A DNA stretch of 23,970 nucleotides from an uncultured Sulfurovum sp. (GCA_902727915.1 CACVAU010000057.1:1-23970); one strand, 5' to 3'; shown: positions 6,780 to 14,159, numbered from the stretch's first letter. Numbers and translations: made by a program. The notes: generated from the sequence alone by a model not told the origin.

Positions 6780-7945
6780 ACAATATCCTCTAATGGGTCT
6801 AAAAGTTCAGATTGAATTTCACTCCAATTTTCTTTATCTAAAATAACATTTTCAACAATACCATCATCTTCTTTTAAAAGATTGAAGGAGACTTTATCTC
6901 TAAACTCATGCTTTTGCGAAATAGCATTAAGATAATCAGCCATATAAGGACTATGAGTAGAGAATACTATCTTTACTCCTGCATTCATTAGTTCAACTAA
7001 TAAATCTACCATTTTTAATTGCCATTCAGGATGTAAATGAACCTCTGGTTCTTCCCAAAAGAGAACAGAACCTTTTTTTAGAGCTTTATTTGTTACTAAA
7101 TATTGTAATAATCCTATACTCTTAATTCCAGATGAAGCATTAAAAATATTATAATCTTTATCATTATTCCGACTAAAAACAAATGAGCCATTACTATTTT
7201 TTATATCTCCACCAATAATAGCATTTGCTTTTTTACTAAAACTCATTATAAATTCATCTTGTTCTTCATCTGTAAAAGAATAATCTTCATCTAAAATATC
7301 CAATAAAGATTCTACATGATAACGTGTTTTAGCTTCTCTTCTATCCATATGTTTATGTAACTCTAATATTAAAGGTGTCTCAACAAATACATTTGAAAGT
7401 ACTTTAATCTCTTCTATATCAGATTTAATATTTAAGCCATCATCTTTATATACAACAGATAAATGCTTATAGTGAACCGAAAAGTCATCAGAAAGTTGTG
7501 AAAAGCTTCCAAAAATTGCTTTAATGATATTTCCAATAAGTCTTTCCTGAAGATTATGTTGACTTATGTTAGAATATTCTTTAGTCTGTTTTTCTAATTT
7601 TTTTACAACACTATCAAGTGTTGATGCTTCTAAAGAAAGCCTCAAAATATCAATTACTTCTTTCATAGTTCTTTTATCTGAAGTTGAAAATTCTTTTTCT
7701 AATACTTTTGTGTCTTTAGCTTTCTCTAAAATACTATTAAGTTTTTCTTTATGTTTTTCATTCTCAGCCTGAATATTACTAGTATCGTCAAGAGCTTTTT
7801 TATAAGATTCATTAATACCATAAATAAACTTCATAACATAACTCTTACCAGTTCCAGGCTTTCCAGCCAAAACAGTAATATCATTAAATTCAATCGAAGT
7901 ATCTTTTAACTTTGCAAAGTTTTTAAAATGAGCTAATTCAGCCAT
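6764..7945 (-). CDS. AAA/ABC-type ATPase (AAA_15/AAA_21, OLD-like), likely defence
   Basis: A 393-aa soluble ATPase of the SMC/Rad50/OLD-like group. Walker A is GKPGTGKS (28-35), an ABC-signature-like NASSGIKS lies at 269-276, Walker B is VLFWEEPEVHLHP (294-306), and the switch His331 lies in STHSPYM. Residues 45-130 are Lys/Glu-rich and probably form a coiled-coil insertion. There is no TOPRIM domain at the C-terminus, unlike OLD nucleases, so any nuclease activity would be in the 180-aa partner. ATPases of this type with a small effector are typical of anti-phage systems such as Septu (PtuA) and PARIS (AriA). The ATG has AAAGGG upstream. GC is about 22-23% in sampled rows (14/60 at 7201-7260, 13/60 at 7681-7740) against 45% in purE, a sign of transfer. 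It interrupts the purE-glyQ order. Confidence 0.9.
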   Translation of the reverse strand: MAELAHFKNFAKLKDTSIEFNDITVLAGKPGTGKSYVMKFIYGINESYKKALDDTSNIQAENEKHKEKLNSILEKAKDTKVLEKEFSTSDKRTMKEVIDILRLSLEASTLDSVVKKLEKQTKEYSNISQHNLQERLIGNIIKAIFGSFSQLSDDFSVHYKHLSVVYKDDGLNIKSDIEEIKVLSNVFVETPLILELHKHMDRREAKTRYHVESLLDILDEDYSFTDEEQDEFIMSFSKKANAIIGGDIKNSNGSFVFSRNNDKDYNIFNASSGIKSIGLLQYLVTNKALKKGSVLFWEEPEVHLHPEWQLKMVDLLVELMNAGVKIVFSTHSPYMADYLNAISQKHEFRDKVSFNLLKEDDGIVENVILDKENWSEIQSELLDPLEDIVWEYL

Positions 7946-7974
7946 TTTTACCCTTTTATATCTTTCATACTATA

Positions 7975-7980
7975 ATTATA
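7975..7980 (-). promoter_or_regulatory. Candidate -10 box of the ATPase-partner-glyQ unit
   Basis: TATAAT on the minus strand, 30 bases before the ATPase ATG. No good -35 is present. The palindrome at 7997-8013 starts 16 bases upstream of the box, about where a -35 or operator would lie. If used, this promoter would also transcribe glyQ. Confidence 0.5.
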
Positions 7981-7996
7981 TCAAATATTATTTGAC

Positions 7997-8013
7997 GTGT
8001 GACATAGTCACAC
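7997..8013. repeat. Perfect 7-bp palindrome between purE and the ATPase gene
   Basis: GTGTGAC-ATA-GTCACAC directly abuts the purE stop codon. On the minus strand it is preceded by GTAA, close to the GTAG head of REPIN B, whose right arm also has GTGTGA/TCACAC. It may be a decayed single REP, a purE terminator (but no U-tract follows) or an operator for the ATPase promoter. A second imperfect palindrome, TCAAATA-T-TATTTGA, is at 7981-7995. Confidence 0.6.
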
Positions 8014-8520
8014 TTACAAAAACACTTCAACCCGAGAAGAGTCAAGTTCAACTTTTTTTGCTTTACTAATTCTGTCTTCTTGCAGTTTTACTCTTAATTC
8101 ATCATCTTGAAGCGCCAAAATTTGAATGGCCAAATAGGCAGCATTAACAGCCCCTGTGCTTCCAATGGCTACGGTACCAATTGGCATACCAGCTGGCATC
8201 ATGACGGTGCTTAAAAGTGCATCCTCACCTTTAAGAGGTCCTGTTTCCATGGGTACACCAACAACAGGCTTAATGGTTGTTGCTGCTAAAAGACCAGCTA
8301 AATGTGCTGCCATACCAGCCCCTGCAATAAAAACTTGCGCACCTTTTAGTTCTGCCTCTTTTATATAACTTGTGGTTCGTTCAGGACTTCTAAGCGCAGA
8401 AGATATAATTAGTTCATAAGGCACACCAAATTTTTCTAATATCTCAGCACATTCCGACATAATAGTATAATTTGTTTTACTACCCACTATAATTGATACA
8501 AATTTCATCTTCTTATCCAT
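8014..8520 (-). CDS. purE: PurE-family protein (N5-CAIR mutase) with altered active site
   Basis: PurE class I moves the carboxylate of N5-CAIR to C4 to give CAIR in purine synthesis. Length (168 aa), fold motifs (GAGMAAHLAG at 67-76, PLKGEDALLS at 95-104, MPAGMPIGTVAIG at 108-120) and synteny with trhP and glyQ all say PurE. Two conserved spots are changed: the SAHR motif with the catalytic His (His45 in E. coli) reads SALR (Leu43, codon CTT, one base from CAT), and GSxSD reads GSKTN (13-17). The usual AIGKAGA also reads AIGSTGA. Either it is inactive, or it has a new role, or catalysis differs. The reading frame is intact. An alternative ATG at 8508 (MKFVSI) fits family N-termini and has GGATAAGAAG before it. 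Confidence 0.85.
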   Translation of the reverse strand: MDKKMKFVSIIVGSKTNYTIMSECAEILEKFGVPYELIISSALRSPERTTSYIKEAELKGAQVFIAGAGMAAHLAGLLAATTIKPVVGVPMETGPLKGEDALLSTVMMPAGMPIGTVAIGSTGAVNAAYLAIQILALQDDELRVKLQEDRISKAKKVELDSSRVEVFL

Positions 8521-8568
8521 TATCTAAATTTCTTGCTGAATCATAGCTATTTTTGTGTTAAATACCCT

Positions 8569-8649
8569 TTAGAAAATCCACGCTAAAAAATCACTAATTG
8601 CTTCAATAACCCTCTTTACAAAAACAATGATTTTTTCAAGTGTTTCCAT
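8569..8649 (-). CDS. Possible 26-aa amphipathic peptide
   Basis: A short ORF between the trhP stop (five bases after its TAA) and purE, on the same strand. The product begins METLEKIIVFVKRV and ends in FLAWIF; hydrophobic and charged residues alternate as in an amphipathic helix. No good ribosome site is seen, so translation would rely on coupling to trhP. It fills most of the 133-base gap between two core genes. I know no family for it. It could be chance in AT-rich DNA. Confidence 0.35.
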   Translation of the reverse strand: METLEKIIVFVKRVIEAISDFLAWIF

Positions 8650-8653
8650 AGTT

Positions 8654-9955
8654 TTAACCGTTTAGCACTAACCCTTTTTTAGCTTTTGCCTCAGCGATAC
8701 CACGTCTTAAAATGGTATAACCTGGTAACTTTATAGGAAGTACAATGTCATTTAAATCACCAGAGTGAATACATTCAAACTCTTTACCTGTTGTTGAAAC
8801 TATCTTTTTGAAAGTAATAAAATAAGAACTATGTTCTTTTGTAATCTTACCCTCTTCATTTTCCATTTCTTCAACGGTCACGCCCACAGGAAGAACTATT
8901 TCAATTTTGTCTCCAACACAAGTTTTATCTTTACATCGCCATGTGGTTCCATCTTCACTTACTAAAGCAGCAACTTGATGTGTTCCATCCTGAATGGTAA
9001 AAGCATGAGACTGTGTGTTATTTCTCTCAAATGGCTTTGAAAGTAAATAAGCATCTGAAAAACCTCTGTTTTGTGTCGTATGTAACTCTTTTTGGTAACG
9101 TGCTTCATTAAAGTCACCAGCATAAAAATCATCAATGGCATGTCGGTAAGCTTTGGTAACTACACCAGCATAATACGGCGACTTCGTACGACCTTCAATT
9201 TTAAGAGAATCAATAACACCTGACTTTAAAATTTCATCAACATGTGAAGCCATGTTCATGTCTTTTGCATTCATTATATAAGTACCAATACCTTCTTCTT
9301 CATCCAATCTAAAAGTAGTATTAGACTCTGGATTATGCGCATAGACTTCATAAGGGAAACGACAATCATTTGCACAAGAACCACGATTTGGTACACGACC
9401 TGTTTGTAAAGAGGAAATTAAACAACGCCCAGAATAAGCAAAACACATGGAACCATGTACAAAAATTTCTAACTCTAAATCGGGAATAACATTTTTAATG
9501 GCCTCACAGTCCTTTAAAGAAATTTCACGTGCTACAATAATTCTCTCAACACCCATGTCATAATAAACTTGGGCATCCAACACATTCATAACGTTCGCTT
9601 GTGTAGAAAGGTGAATGGGAATATCTGGAGCAATTTTTCGTGCCATTGCCACAACCCCTGGACTCGAAACAATAAGGGCATCAGGTTTTAACTCTGCTAC
9701 TTTTGCAATATGCTTTTCATAAAGCGAAATCTGTGAATTAAAAGGAAAAGAGTTTACCGTTGAATAAACTTTTTTTCCTCGCTCATGAGCATACTCAATT
9801 CCAGCTGCGTATGAATCCATATCAAAATCTTTACCTGAACGGATACGTAATGAGAAAGTACTTGTACTCCCATAAACGGCATCGGCACCATAACCCAAAG
9901 CAATTTTGAGTTTTTCTAAGTTTCCAGCTGGTGCTAGAAGTTCTGCTTTTTTCAT
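8654..9955 (-). CDS. trhP: U32-family tRNA hydroxylation protein TrhP (YegQ)
   Basis: TrhP is a peptidase-U32-like protein that, with prephenate, makes 5-hydroxyuridine at the wobble base of certain tRNAs; it is often mis-annotated as a collagenase-like protease. At 433 aa it is close to E. coli YegQ (453 aa) and follows it along its length: PAGNLEKLKIALGYGADAVY at the start, IFVHGSMCFAYSGRC (164-178), RGSCANDCRFPY (191-202), then GTYIMNAKD and LKIEGRTKSPYY. Cys171, 178, 194 and 198 match the conserved cluster-type cysteines. The ATG has TAGGA just upstream, overlapping the nadA stop (six-base gap), so it is in the nadA operon. RlhA, the 23S rRNA paralogue, is longer and less likely. Confidence 0.9.
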   Translation of the reverse strand: MKKAELLAPAGNLEKLKIALGYGADAVYGSTSTFSLRIRSGKDFDMDSYAAGIEYAHERGKKVYSTVNSFPFNSQISLYEKHIAKVAELKPDALIVSSPGVVAMARKIAPDIPIHLSTQANVMNVLDAQVYYDMGVERIIVAREISLKDCEAIKNVIPDLELEIFVHGSMCFAYSGRCLISSLQTGRVPNRGSCANDCRFPYEVYAHNPESNTTFRLDEEEGIGTYIMNAKDMNMASHVDEILKSGVIDSLKIEGRTKSPYYAGVVTKAYRHAIDDFYAGDFNEARYQKELHTTQNRGFSDAYLLSKPFERNNTQSHAFTIQDGTHQVAALVSEDGTTWRCKDKTCVGDKIEIVLPVGVTVEEMENEEGKITKEHSSYFITFKKIVSTTGKEFECIHSGDLNDIVLPIKLPGYTILRRGIAEAKAKKGLVLNG

Positions 9956-9961
9956 TTTTTC

Positions 9962-10963
9962 CTACTTAATTGCTAACATTCTGTCGAGTGCTAGTTTTGC
10001 ATATTTTCGTGTCTCTTCTTCTACAAAGATTTCATTGATTGGTTTATCATCTTCAATGGACTTTAATGTAAGGTATAAATCTTCCAATGTTGTCTCATTC
10101 ATCGTTGGACATTCTGGTTTGGTTGAAGAAAGCACGTAGGTATTCCCTTTACGCATTCTGTTGACCAAATTGTACTCTGTCCCAATGGCTACTTTTTGTT
10201 CTGGATCCAAATCATTTACATACTTAATAAGTTGTGAAGTTGAACCAGAGAAATCAGCAGCATCCACAACAGCTGGATCACACTCAGGGTGAACAGCTAT
10301 TTTAATGTCTGGAAATTTCTCTCGGTAAAACTCAATGTCATCTACTGTAAAAAGTTGGTGAACTGAACAAAAACCGTTAAAACATATTATATCAGCTTCT
10401 GCTGGGTTACAAGCTTCATCTTCAGCCCCAATCACACAAGATTTTAATCCCATTGAATTCGCAAAGTTTTGTCCCAAACATCTGTCTGGTACAAACAAAA
10501 TTTTCTTTCCAGACTCTAAACCCTTTTCAATAATCTTATAAGCATTGGAAGAGGTACAGACTAAACCACCCATTTTTCCTACTTTTGCCTTTACCGATGC
10601 ATCACTATTAATGTAAGTAATAGGTAAAATATCTTCTGTCTTAATTCCATGCTCATTCATGTAGGCAACTGATTCATCAAAATATGAGCCATCCATCATT
10701 CTCGCCATGGCACAACAGGCAATTTTTGGCATAAGTACTCTTTTTTCAGGAGCCACCACTTTAACACTCTGTCCCATGAACCCAACACCACAAAAAACAA
10801 CCCATGGATTTGCATCAGCGTCACATCTTCTGGCTAACTCTAAACTGTCTCCAGTAATGTCAGCCATCTCAAATACTTCATCACGTTGGTAATAATGACC
10901 TACAACAGTTACAGGGAGTTCTTTTTTTAATCTTTCAATTTCAGCTTTATAATCTATTTGCAT
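9962..10963 (-). CDS. nadA: Quinolinate synthase NadA
   Basis: NadA condenses iminoaspartate with dihydroxyacetone phosphate to quinolinate, the first pyridine ring of NAD, using an oxygen-sensitive [4Fe-4S] cluster. The three pseudo-repeat domains are visible: HYYQRDEVFEMADITGDS (23-40), NGFCSVH (196-202), HPECDP (225-230), GTEYNLVNRM (261-270) and ECPTM (284-288). Likely cluster ligands are Cys83 or 84 (ACCAMARMM), Cys199 and Cys285; the first is uncertain because two cysteines are adjacent. The ATG has AAGGGAT upstream. It is the first gene of the minus-strand block, facing plsY across a short divergent gap. NadB and NadC are not in the window. Confidence 0.96.
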   Translation of the reverse strand: MQIDYKAEIERLKKELPVTVVGHYYQRDEVFEMADITGDSLELARRCDADANPWVVFCGVGFMGQSVKVVAPEKRVLMPKIACCAMARMMDGSYFDESVAYMNEHGIKTEDILPITYINSDASVKAKVGKMGGLVCTSSNAYKIIEKGLESGKKILFVPDRCLGQNFANSMGLKSCVIGAEDEACNPAEADIICFNGFCSVHQLFTVDDIEFYREKFPDIKIAVHPECDPAVVDAADFSGSTSQLIKYVNDLDPEQKVAIGTEYNLVNRMRKGNTYVLSSTKPECPTMNETTLEDLYLTLKSIEDDKPINEIFVEEETRKYAKLALDRMLAIK

Positions 10964-11020
10964 ATTTTATCCCTTAAGATATAATTTAGGAGAAAATACC
11001 ATACTTTTAGTTAAAATTGC

Positions 11021-11026
11021 GATAAT
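11021..11026 (+). promoter_or_regulatory. Candidate -10 box for plsY-folB
   Basis: GATAAT in the 88-base divergent gap between nadA and plsY, 25 bases before the chosen plsY start. TACAAT at 11031-11036 is a second option. The surrounding DNA is very AT-rich, so specificity is low. Confidence 0.3.
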
Positions 11027-11051
11027 TTTTTACAATGTAATGGAGATATTA

Positions 11052-11678
11052 ATGGATTTTTTATTTAATCAAAATGTTTTACTATATTTAACAGCTTACT
11101 TACTTGCTGCTATACCTTTTGGATTTATATTAGCAAAATTTTTTGCTGGTGTTGATGTACGAAAGGAAGGCAGTGGAAATATTGGTGCAACCAATGTGCT
11201 ACGTGTACTTAAAGACAAAGCGCCTCATCTAGCTAAGAAACTTACAGTTATCACCTTTATCCTTGATGCACTTAAAGGTGCTATTATCATAGTGATTGCG
11301 ATGACACTAGGTGCTGAACCTGCTGTACTTTGGACAATTGCTGTTTTATCCGTACTCGGTCATTGTTTTAGTCCATTTTTAGGATTTGAAGGTGGTAAGG
11401 GGGTTGCCACAGGATTTGGTGTACTGCTTATCATGCAACCTATTCCAACACTTATTGCCATTGTAATTTGGTTTATTGCTGGTAAAGCACTTAAAATTTC
11501 ATCTCTTTCCTCTTTAATTGCTTTAGTGGCCTTATTAACTGCTTCATATATTGTAAATCCAATAATTGAAGGAATTGATACACATACACCCATTTGGATT
11601 ATTGCTTTTGTAATTTTTTACAAACATATTCCTAATATCATTAGGGTTTTTAATAAAGAAGAGACAAAGGTTATCTAA
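11052..11678 (+). CDS. plsY: Glycerol-3-phosphate acyltransferase PlsY
   Basis: PlsY is an inner-membrane enzyme that moves an acyl group from acyl-phosphate to sn-1 of glycerol-3-phosphate, the first step of phospholipid synthesis. The ATG at 11052 is chosen because GGAG (11042-11045) lies six bases before it; the ATG at 11040 overlaps that site and has none of its own. This gives 208 aa. Several hydrophobic helices are present, with the family loops EGSGNIGATN (39-48) and a GHCFSPFLGFEGGKGVATGFG segment. folB follows after two bases, suggesting one transcript. The partner PlsX, which makes acyl-phosphate, is not in the window. Confidence 0.95.
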   Translation: MDFLFNQNVLLYLTAYLLAAIPFGFILAKFFAGVDVRKEGSGNIGATNVLRVLKDKAPHLAKKLTVITFILDALKGAIIIVIAMTLGAEPAVLWTIAVLSVLGHCFSPFLGFEGGKGVATGFGVLLIMQPIPTLIAIVIWFIAGKALKISSLSSLIALVALLTASYIVNPIIEGIDTHTPIWIIAFVIFYKHIPNIIRVFNKEETKVI

Positions 11679-11680
11679 GG

Positions 11681-12010
11681 ATGACCATTCATGTCGAAGA
11701 ACTGACCTTTGAATGTATTATAGGAATTTTAGACTTTGAACGAACAACAACTCAAGAAGTTGTTGTAAATCTTGAAATAGATTACCAATATGTAAAAAAT
11801 AATTTTATAAATTATGCAGAAATTATCACCTTAGTTCAAAACAACATGATAGAAAAAAAATACTACTTACTCGAAACTGCACTTCATAAAATTTCCCAAA
11901 ATCTATTTATTCAATATCCCCAAATTGAAACTTTAAAGCTTAAAATCAGCAAACCAAAAATTATAAAAAATGCAAAAGTTTCACTCTCAAAAACTTTTAT
12001 AAAAAAATAA
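11681..12010 (+). CDS. folB: Dihydroneopterin aldolase FolB
   Basis: FolB cleaves 7,8-dihydroneopterin to 6-hydroxymethyl-dihydropterin and glycolaldehyde in folate synthesis. The 109-aa length and motifs fit: IGILDFER (14-21) with the conserved glutamate, a Tyr at 45 (INYAEI), and KISKPK (88-93) with the catalytic-type lysine. The ATG is two bases past the plsY stop; its ribosome site AAAGG lies in the last plsY codons. It is unusually rich in Lys, Ile and Asn for the family and quite divergent, so the call rests on motifs and length. Confidence 0.85.
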   Translation: MTIHVEELTFECIIGILDFERTTTQEVVVNLEIDYQYVKNNFINYAEIITLVQNNMIEKKYYLLETALHKISQNLFIQYPQIETLKLKISKPKIIKNAKVSLSKTFIKK

Positions 12011-12064
12011 AATTTGAATATTTTAATTTAAACATAAGAAAATATATAGAAACACTTAATAACA

Positions 12065-12087
12065 ATTAAGCTTTCTTAATATTTTTT
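12065..12087 (+). terminator. Possible intrinsic terminator after folB
   Basis: ATTAAG-CTTT-CTTAAT (12065-12080) is a perfect 6-bp stem followed by ATTTTTT. The stem is nearly all A-T and therefore weak. The whole 12011-12180 gap is very AT-rich and otherwise holds only the promoter of the two-component genes. Confidence 0.4.
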
Positions 12088-12136
12088 AAAAAATGTCTAT
12101 AAATATTTAAAAAAACTTTAAACTATGGGTTTTTTG

Positions 12137-12145
12137 TGTTATAAT
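12137..12145 (+). promoter_or_regulatory. Extended -10 promoter of the two-component operon
   Basis: TG-T-TATAAT is a perfect extended -10 hexamer, preceded by T-rich DNA and with no -35, the usual form of the Campylobacterota housekeeping promoter. It sits 35 bases before the response regulator ATG. An AAGGA ribosome site follows at 12164-12168. Confidence 0.75.
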
Positions 12146-12180
12146 ATTAAAAATTATAAAAATAAGGAACTTCAAATAAC

Positions 12181-12852
12181 ATGAGAATTTTAATAATAGA
12201 AGATGAAGTAACATTAAGTAAAACCCTATCTGACGGACTTAAAGAGTTTGGATACCAAAATGATGTGGCCGGGAACATCAAAGATGGTGAATACTATTTA
12301 GGTATCAGAAATTATGACTTAGTGCTACTCGATTGGATGTTACCAGACGGGAATGGTATCGATATGATCACGAAGCTTAAAGCAAAAGCACCTAAAACTG
12401 CTGTAATTGTTCTCTCGGCAAGAGATGATAGAAACAGTGAAATTGAAGCACTAAAAGCAGGTGCAGATGACTACGTTAGAAAACCATTTGACTTTGAAGT
12501 TTTAACCACAAGAATTGAAGCTAAACTGCGTTTTGGTGGATCAAACATTATTGAAATTGATGATCTAATCATTAATCCAGAAGAAGAAAAAATCATTTAT
12601 GAAGGTGATGAAATTGAACTTAAAGGTAAACCCTTTGAAGTGTTGACACATCTTGCGATGCATAAAGATCAAATTGTTTCAAAAGAACAACTTCTTGATG
12701 CTATTTGGGAAGAGCCAGAGCTTGTTACACCAAATGTAATAGAAGTTGCGATTAACCAAATTAGACAAAAAATGGATAAACCATTAAACATTACAACAAT
12801 TGAAACAGTAAGAAGAAGAGGTTATAGGTTTTGCTTTCCAAAAGGAGCTTAA
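12181..12852 (+). CDS. OmpR/PhoB-family response regulator
   Basis: A cytoplasmic DNA-binding regulator of 223 aa. The receiver domain (1-115) has the acidic pocket Glu7-Asp8, phospho-acceptor Asp51 (LLDWMLPDG), Ser79 (VLSA) and Lys101 (VRKPFD). The C-terminal winged helix (about 125-220) ends with the typical VRRRGYRF. Its kinase gene follows and overlaps by about 22 bases. Target genes cannot be read; it could control itself through the promoter at 12137. The ribosome site AAGGA is 12 bases from the ATG, longer than usual. No specific name is given because several OmpR-type regulators exist in these bacteria. Confidence 0.95.
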   Translation: MRILIIEDEVTLSKTLSDGLKEFGYQNDVAGNIKDGEYYLGIRNYDLVLLDWMLPDGNGIDMITKLKAKAPKTAVIVLSARDDRNSEIEALKAGADDYVRKPFDFEVLTTRIEAKLRFGGSNIIEIDDLIINPEEEKIIYEGDEIELKGKPFEVLTHLAMHKDQIVSKEQLLDAIWEEPELVTPNVIEVAINQIRQKMDKPLNITTIETVRRRGYRFCFPKGA

Positions 12853-14135
12853 GACAACGCTTCAGTATAGAACTTGCCATCTTTATGACGGCAATGCTTC
12901 TACTTACAACAATAATACTCTCATTTTATCTTACTTTTAATATTCGAGACAATATAAAGTATGAGATGCAAAACCACATTACCTATACCCAAGCATATTT
13001 TCATACACAGGAAGATTACAATAAAAAAATGGATACCCTTCTATTTAAAGAACTCTCCCATAATGAAATTACTATCTCCCCTACGATTGACAAAATAACA
13101 AACCCCTTAGGCTATAAATTTTACTATGCTGATGGAAAAGAATATGCCACTTTCAGTGAATATTATGAACATAATAAAATGTACTATACCATTACAAGAA
13201 ATATTAGTCATGAAAAAAACTTAATTTCTAATATATACAAAATGATGTTAGGGCTTATTGTTATAGGAATTCTATTCATTATAGTTTATGCAAACCACCT
13301 ATCTAAGAAATTGATGACACCTCTCCAAAAATTAACTGAAAAATTTTCTGCAATGCATGAGAACTTATTACATAAAATTGAAACGAATGAGCTTCCCTCT
13401 GAATTTATTTCTCTGGCTGAATCCATTAACTTGTTAATTACCAAGGTAAGCAGTTCAATTACTTATAGAAAAGAGTTGTATATTGGGACAGCACATGAAT
13501 TAAAAACACCGTTAGCTGTTATGCGTCTAAAAAATCAAATTACACTAATGAAATACAAAAAGCATGATAAAATTAGAGAAACACTTGAACAAAACATAGA
13601 ATCAATCGATACCCTTAATGCAATGATTCATAATTTATTAGAATATGGACGTGCTGAAGGGGCACAATTTGAACAACCCCAAAGACTCAACCTTATTACG
13701 CTTATGATGAAAAAGTGTGAGGAGTATGAACTTCTAGCACACTCTCAGGATAGAAATTTTATTTATCATTTTGACATTCCACATTTTAGGATTAATGTAC
13801 AATCCCTACTTTTTATGCAAATTTTTCAAAATTTCATTCAAAATGCACTAAAATTTACACCTAAGGATGGTTTAGTAAGTTTAAATACTCGTATGGATTT
13901 AAACAACTTTATTATTGAAATCAAAGATGAAGGAGAAGGTATAGACGAAAGTAAAGATTTTTTCGCTCCTTTTAAACGATCTGTAGATTCAACAGGTGCT
14001 GGACTGGGATTATTTTTAGCTCAAAATGCTGCCCAATCAATGGGTGTCAATATCTCCCTAAAGAATAGACAAGATGAATCAGGTGCCATTGCTAGTATCG
14101 CATTCCCCCTTAATCGATTCTTATTAAAAGATTAA
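12831..14135 (+). CDS. Membrane sensor histidine kinase
   Basis: Partner of the preceding regulator. Two membrane helices (about 14-36 and 136-155) flank a roughly 100-aa periplasmic sensor domain that matches no family I know. A HAMP-like linker follows, then the dimerisation helix with phospho-acceptor His222 (AHELKTPLAV), the N box with Asn338 (FIQNALKF), G1 DEGEG (366-370) and G2 GAGLGL (389-394). The start is taken as TTG 12831, with AAGAGG at 12816-12821. It keeps the basic N-terminal tail (SKRSLRQRF) expected before the first helix. The first ATG (12885) would cut into that helix. AAAAGGAG at 12839-12846 has no start codon behind it. Signal unknown. Confidence 0.93.
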   Translation: MLSKRSLRQRFSIELAIFMTAMLLLTTIILSFYLTFNIRDNIKYEMQNHITYTQAYFHTQEDYNKKMDTLLFKELSHNEITISPTIDKITNPLGYKFYYADGKEYATFSEYYEHNKMYYTITRNISHEKNLISNIYKMMLGLIVIGILFIIVYANHLSKKLMTPLQKLTEKFSAMHENLLHKIETNELPSEFISLAESINLLITKVSSSITYRKELYIGTAHELKTPLAVMRLKNQITLMKYKKHDKIRETLEQNIESIDTLNAMIHNLLEYGRAEGAQFEQPQRLNLITLMMKKCEEYELLAHSQDRNFIYHFDIPHFRINVQSLLFMQIFQNFIQNALKFTPKDGLVSLNTRMDLNNFIIEIKDEGEGIDESKDFFAPFKRSVDSTGAGLGLFLAQNAAQSMGVNISLKNRQDESGAIASIAFPLNRFLLKD

Positions 14136-14159
14136 ATTACCCTAGAAAAAATTTAATCT
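14129..14159 (+). terminator. 10-bp hairpin at the end of the kinase gene
   Basis: AGATTAAATT (14129-14138) and AATTTAATCT (14150-14159) pair perfectly around an 11-base loop and overlap the kinase stop codon (14133-14135). A pyrimidine-rich but not pure T stretch follows. It likely ends or stabilises the two-component transcript before the ferredoxin gene. Confidence 0.45.

Noticed and set aside
6764..7945. ATPase as a plain OLD nuclease or Septu PtuA
   Set aside because: No C-terminal TOPRIM domain is seen, and the partner shows no HNH motif as PtuB would; only the broad ATPase class is supported.
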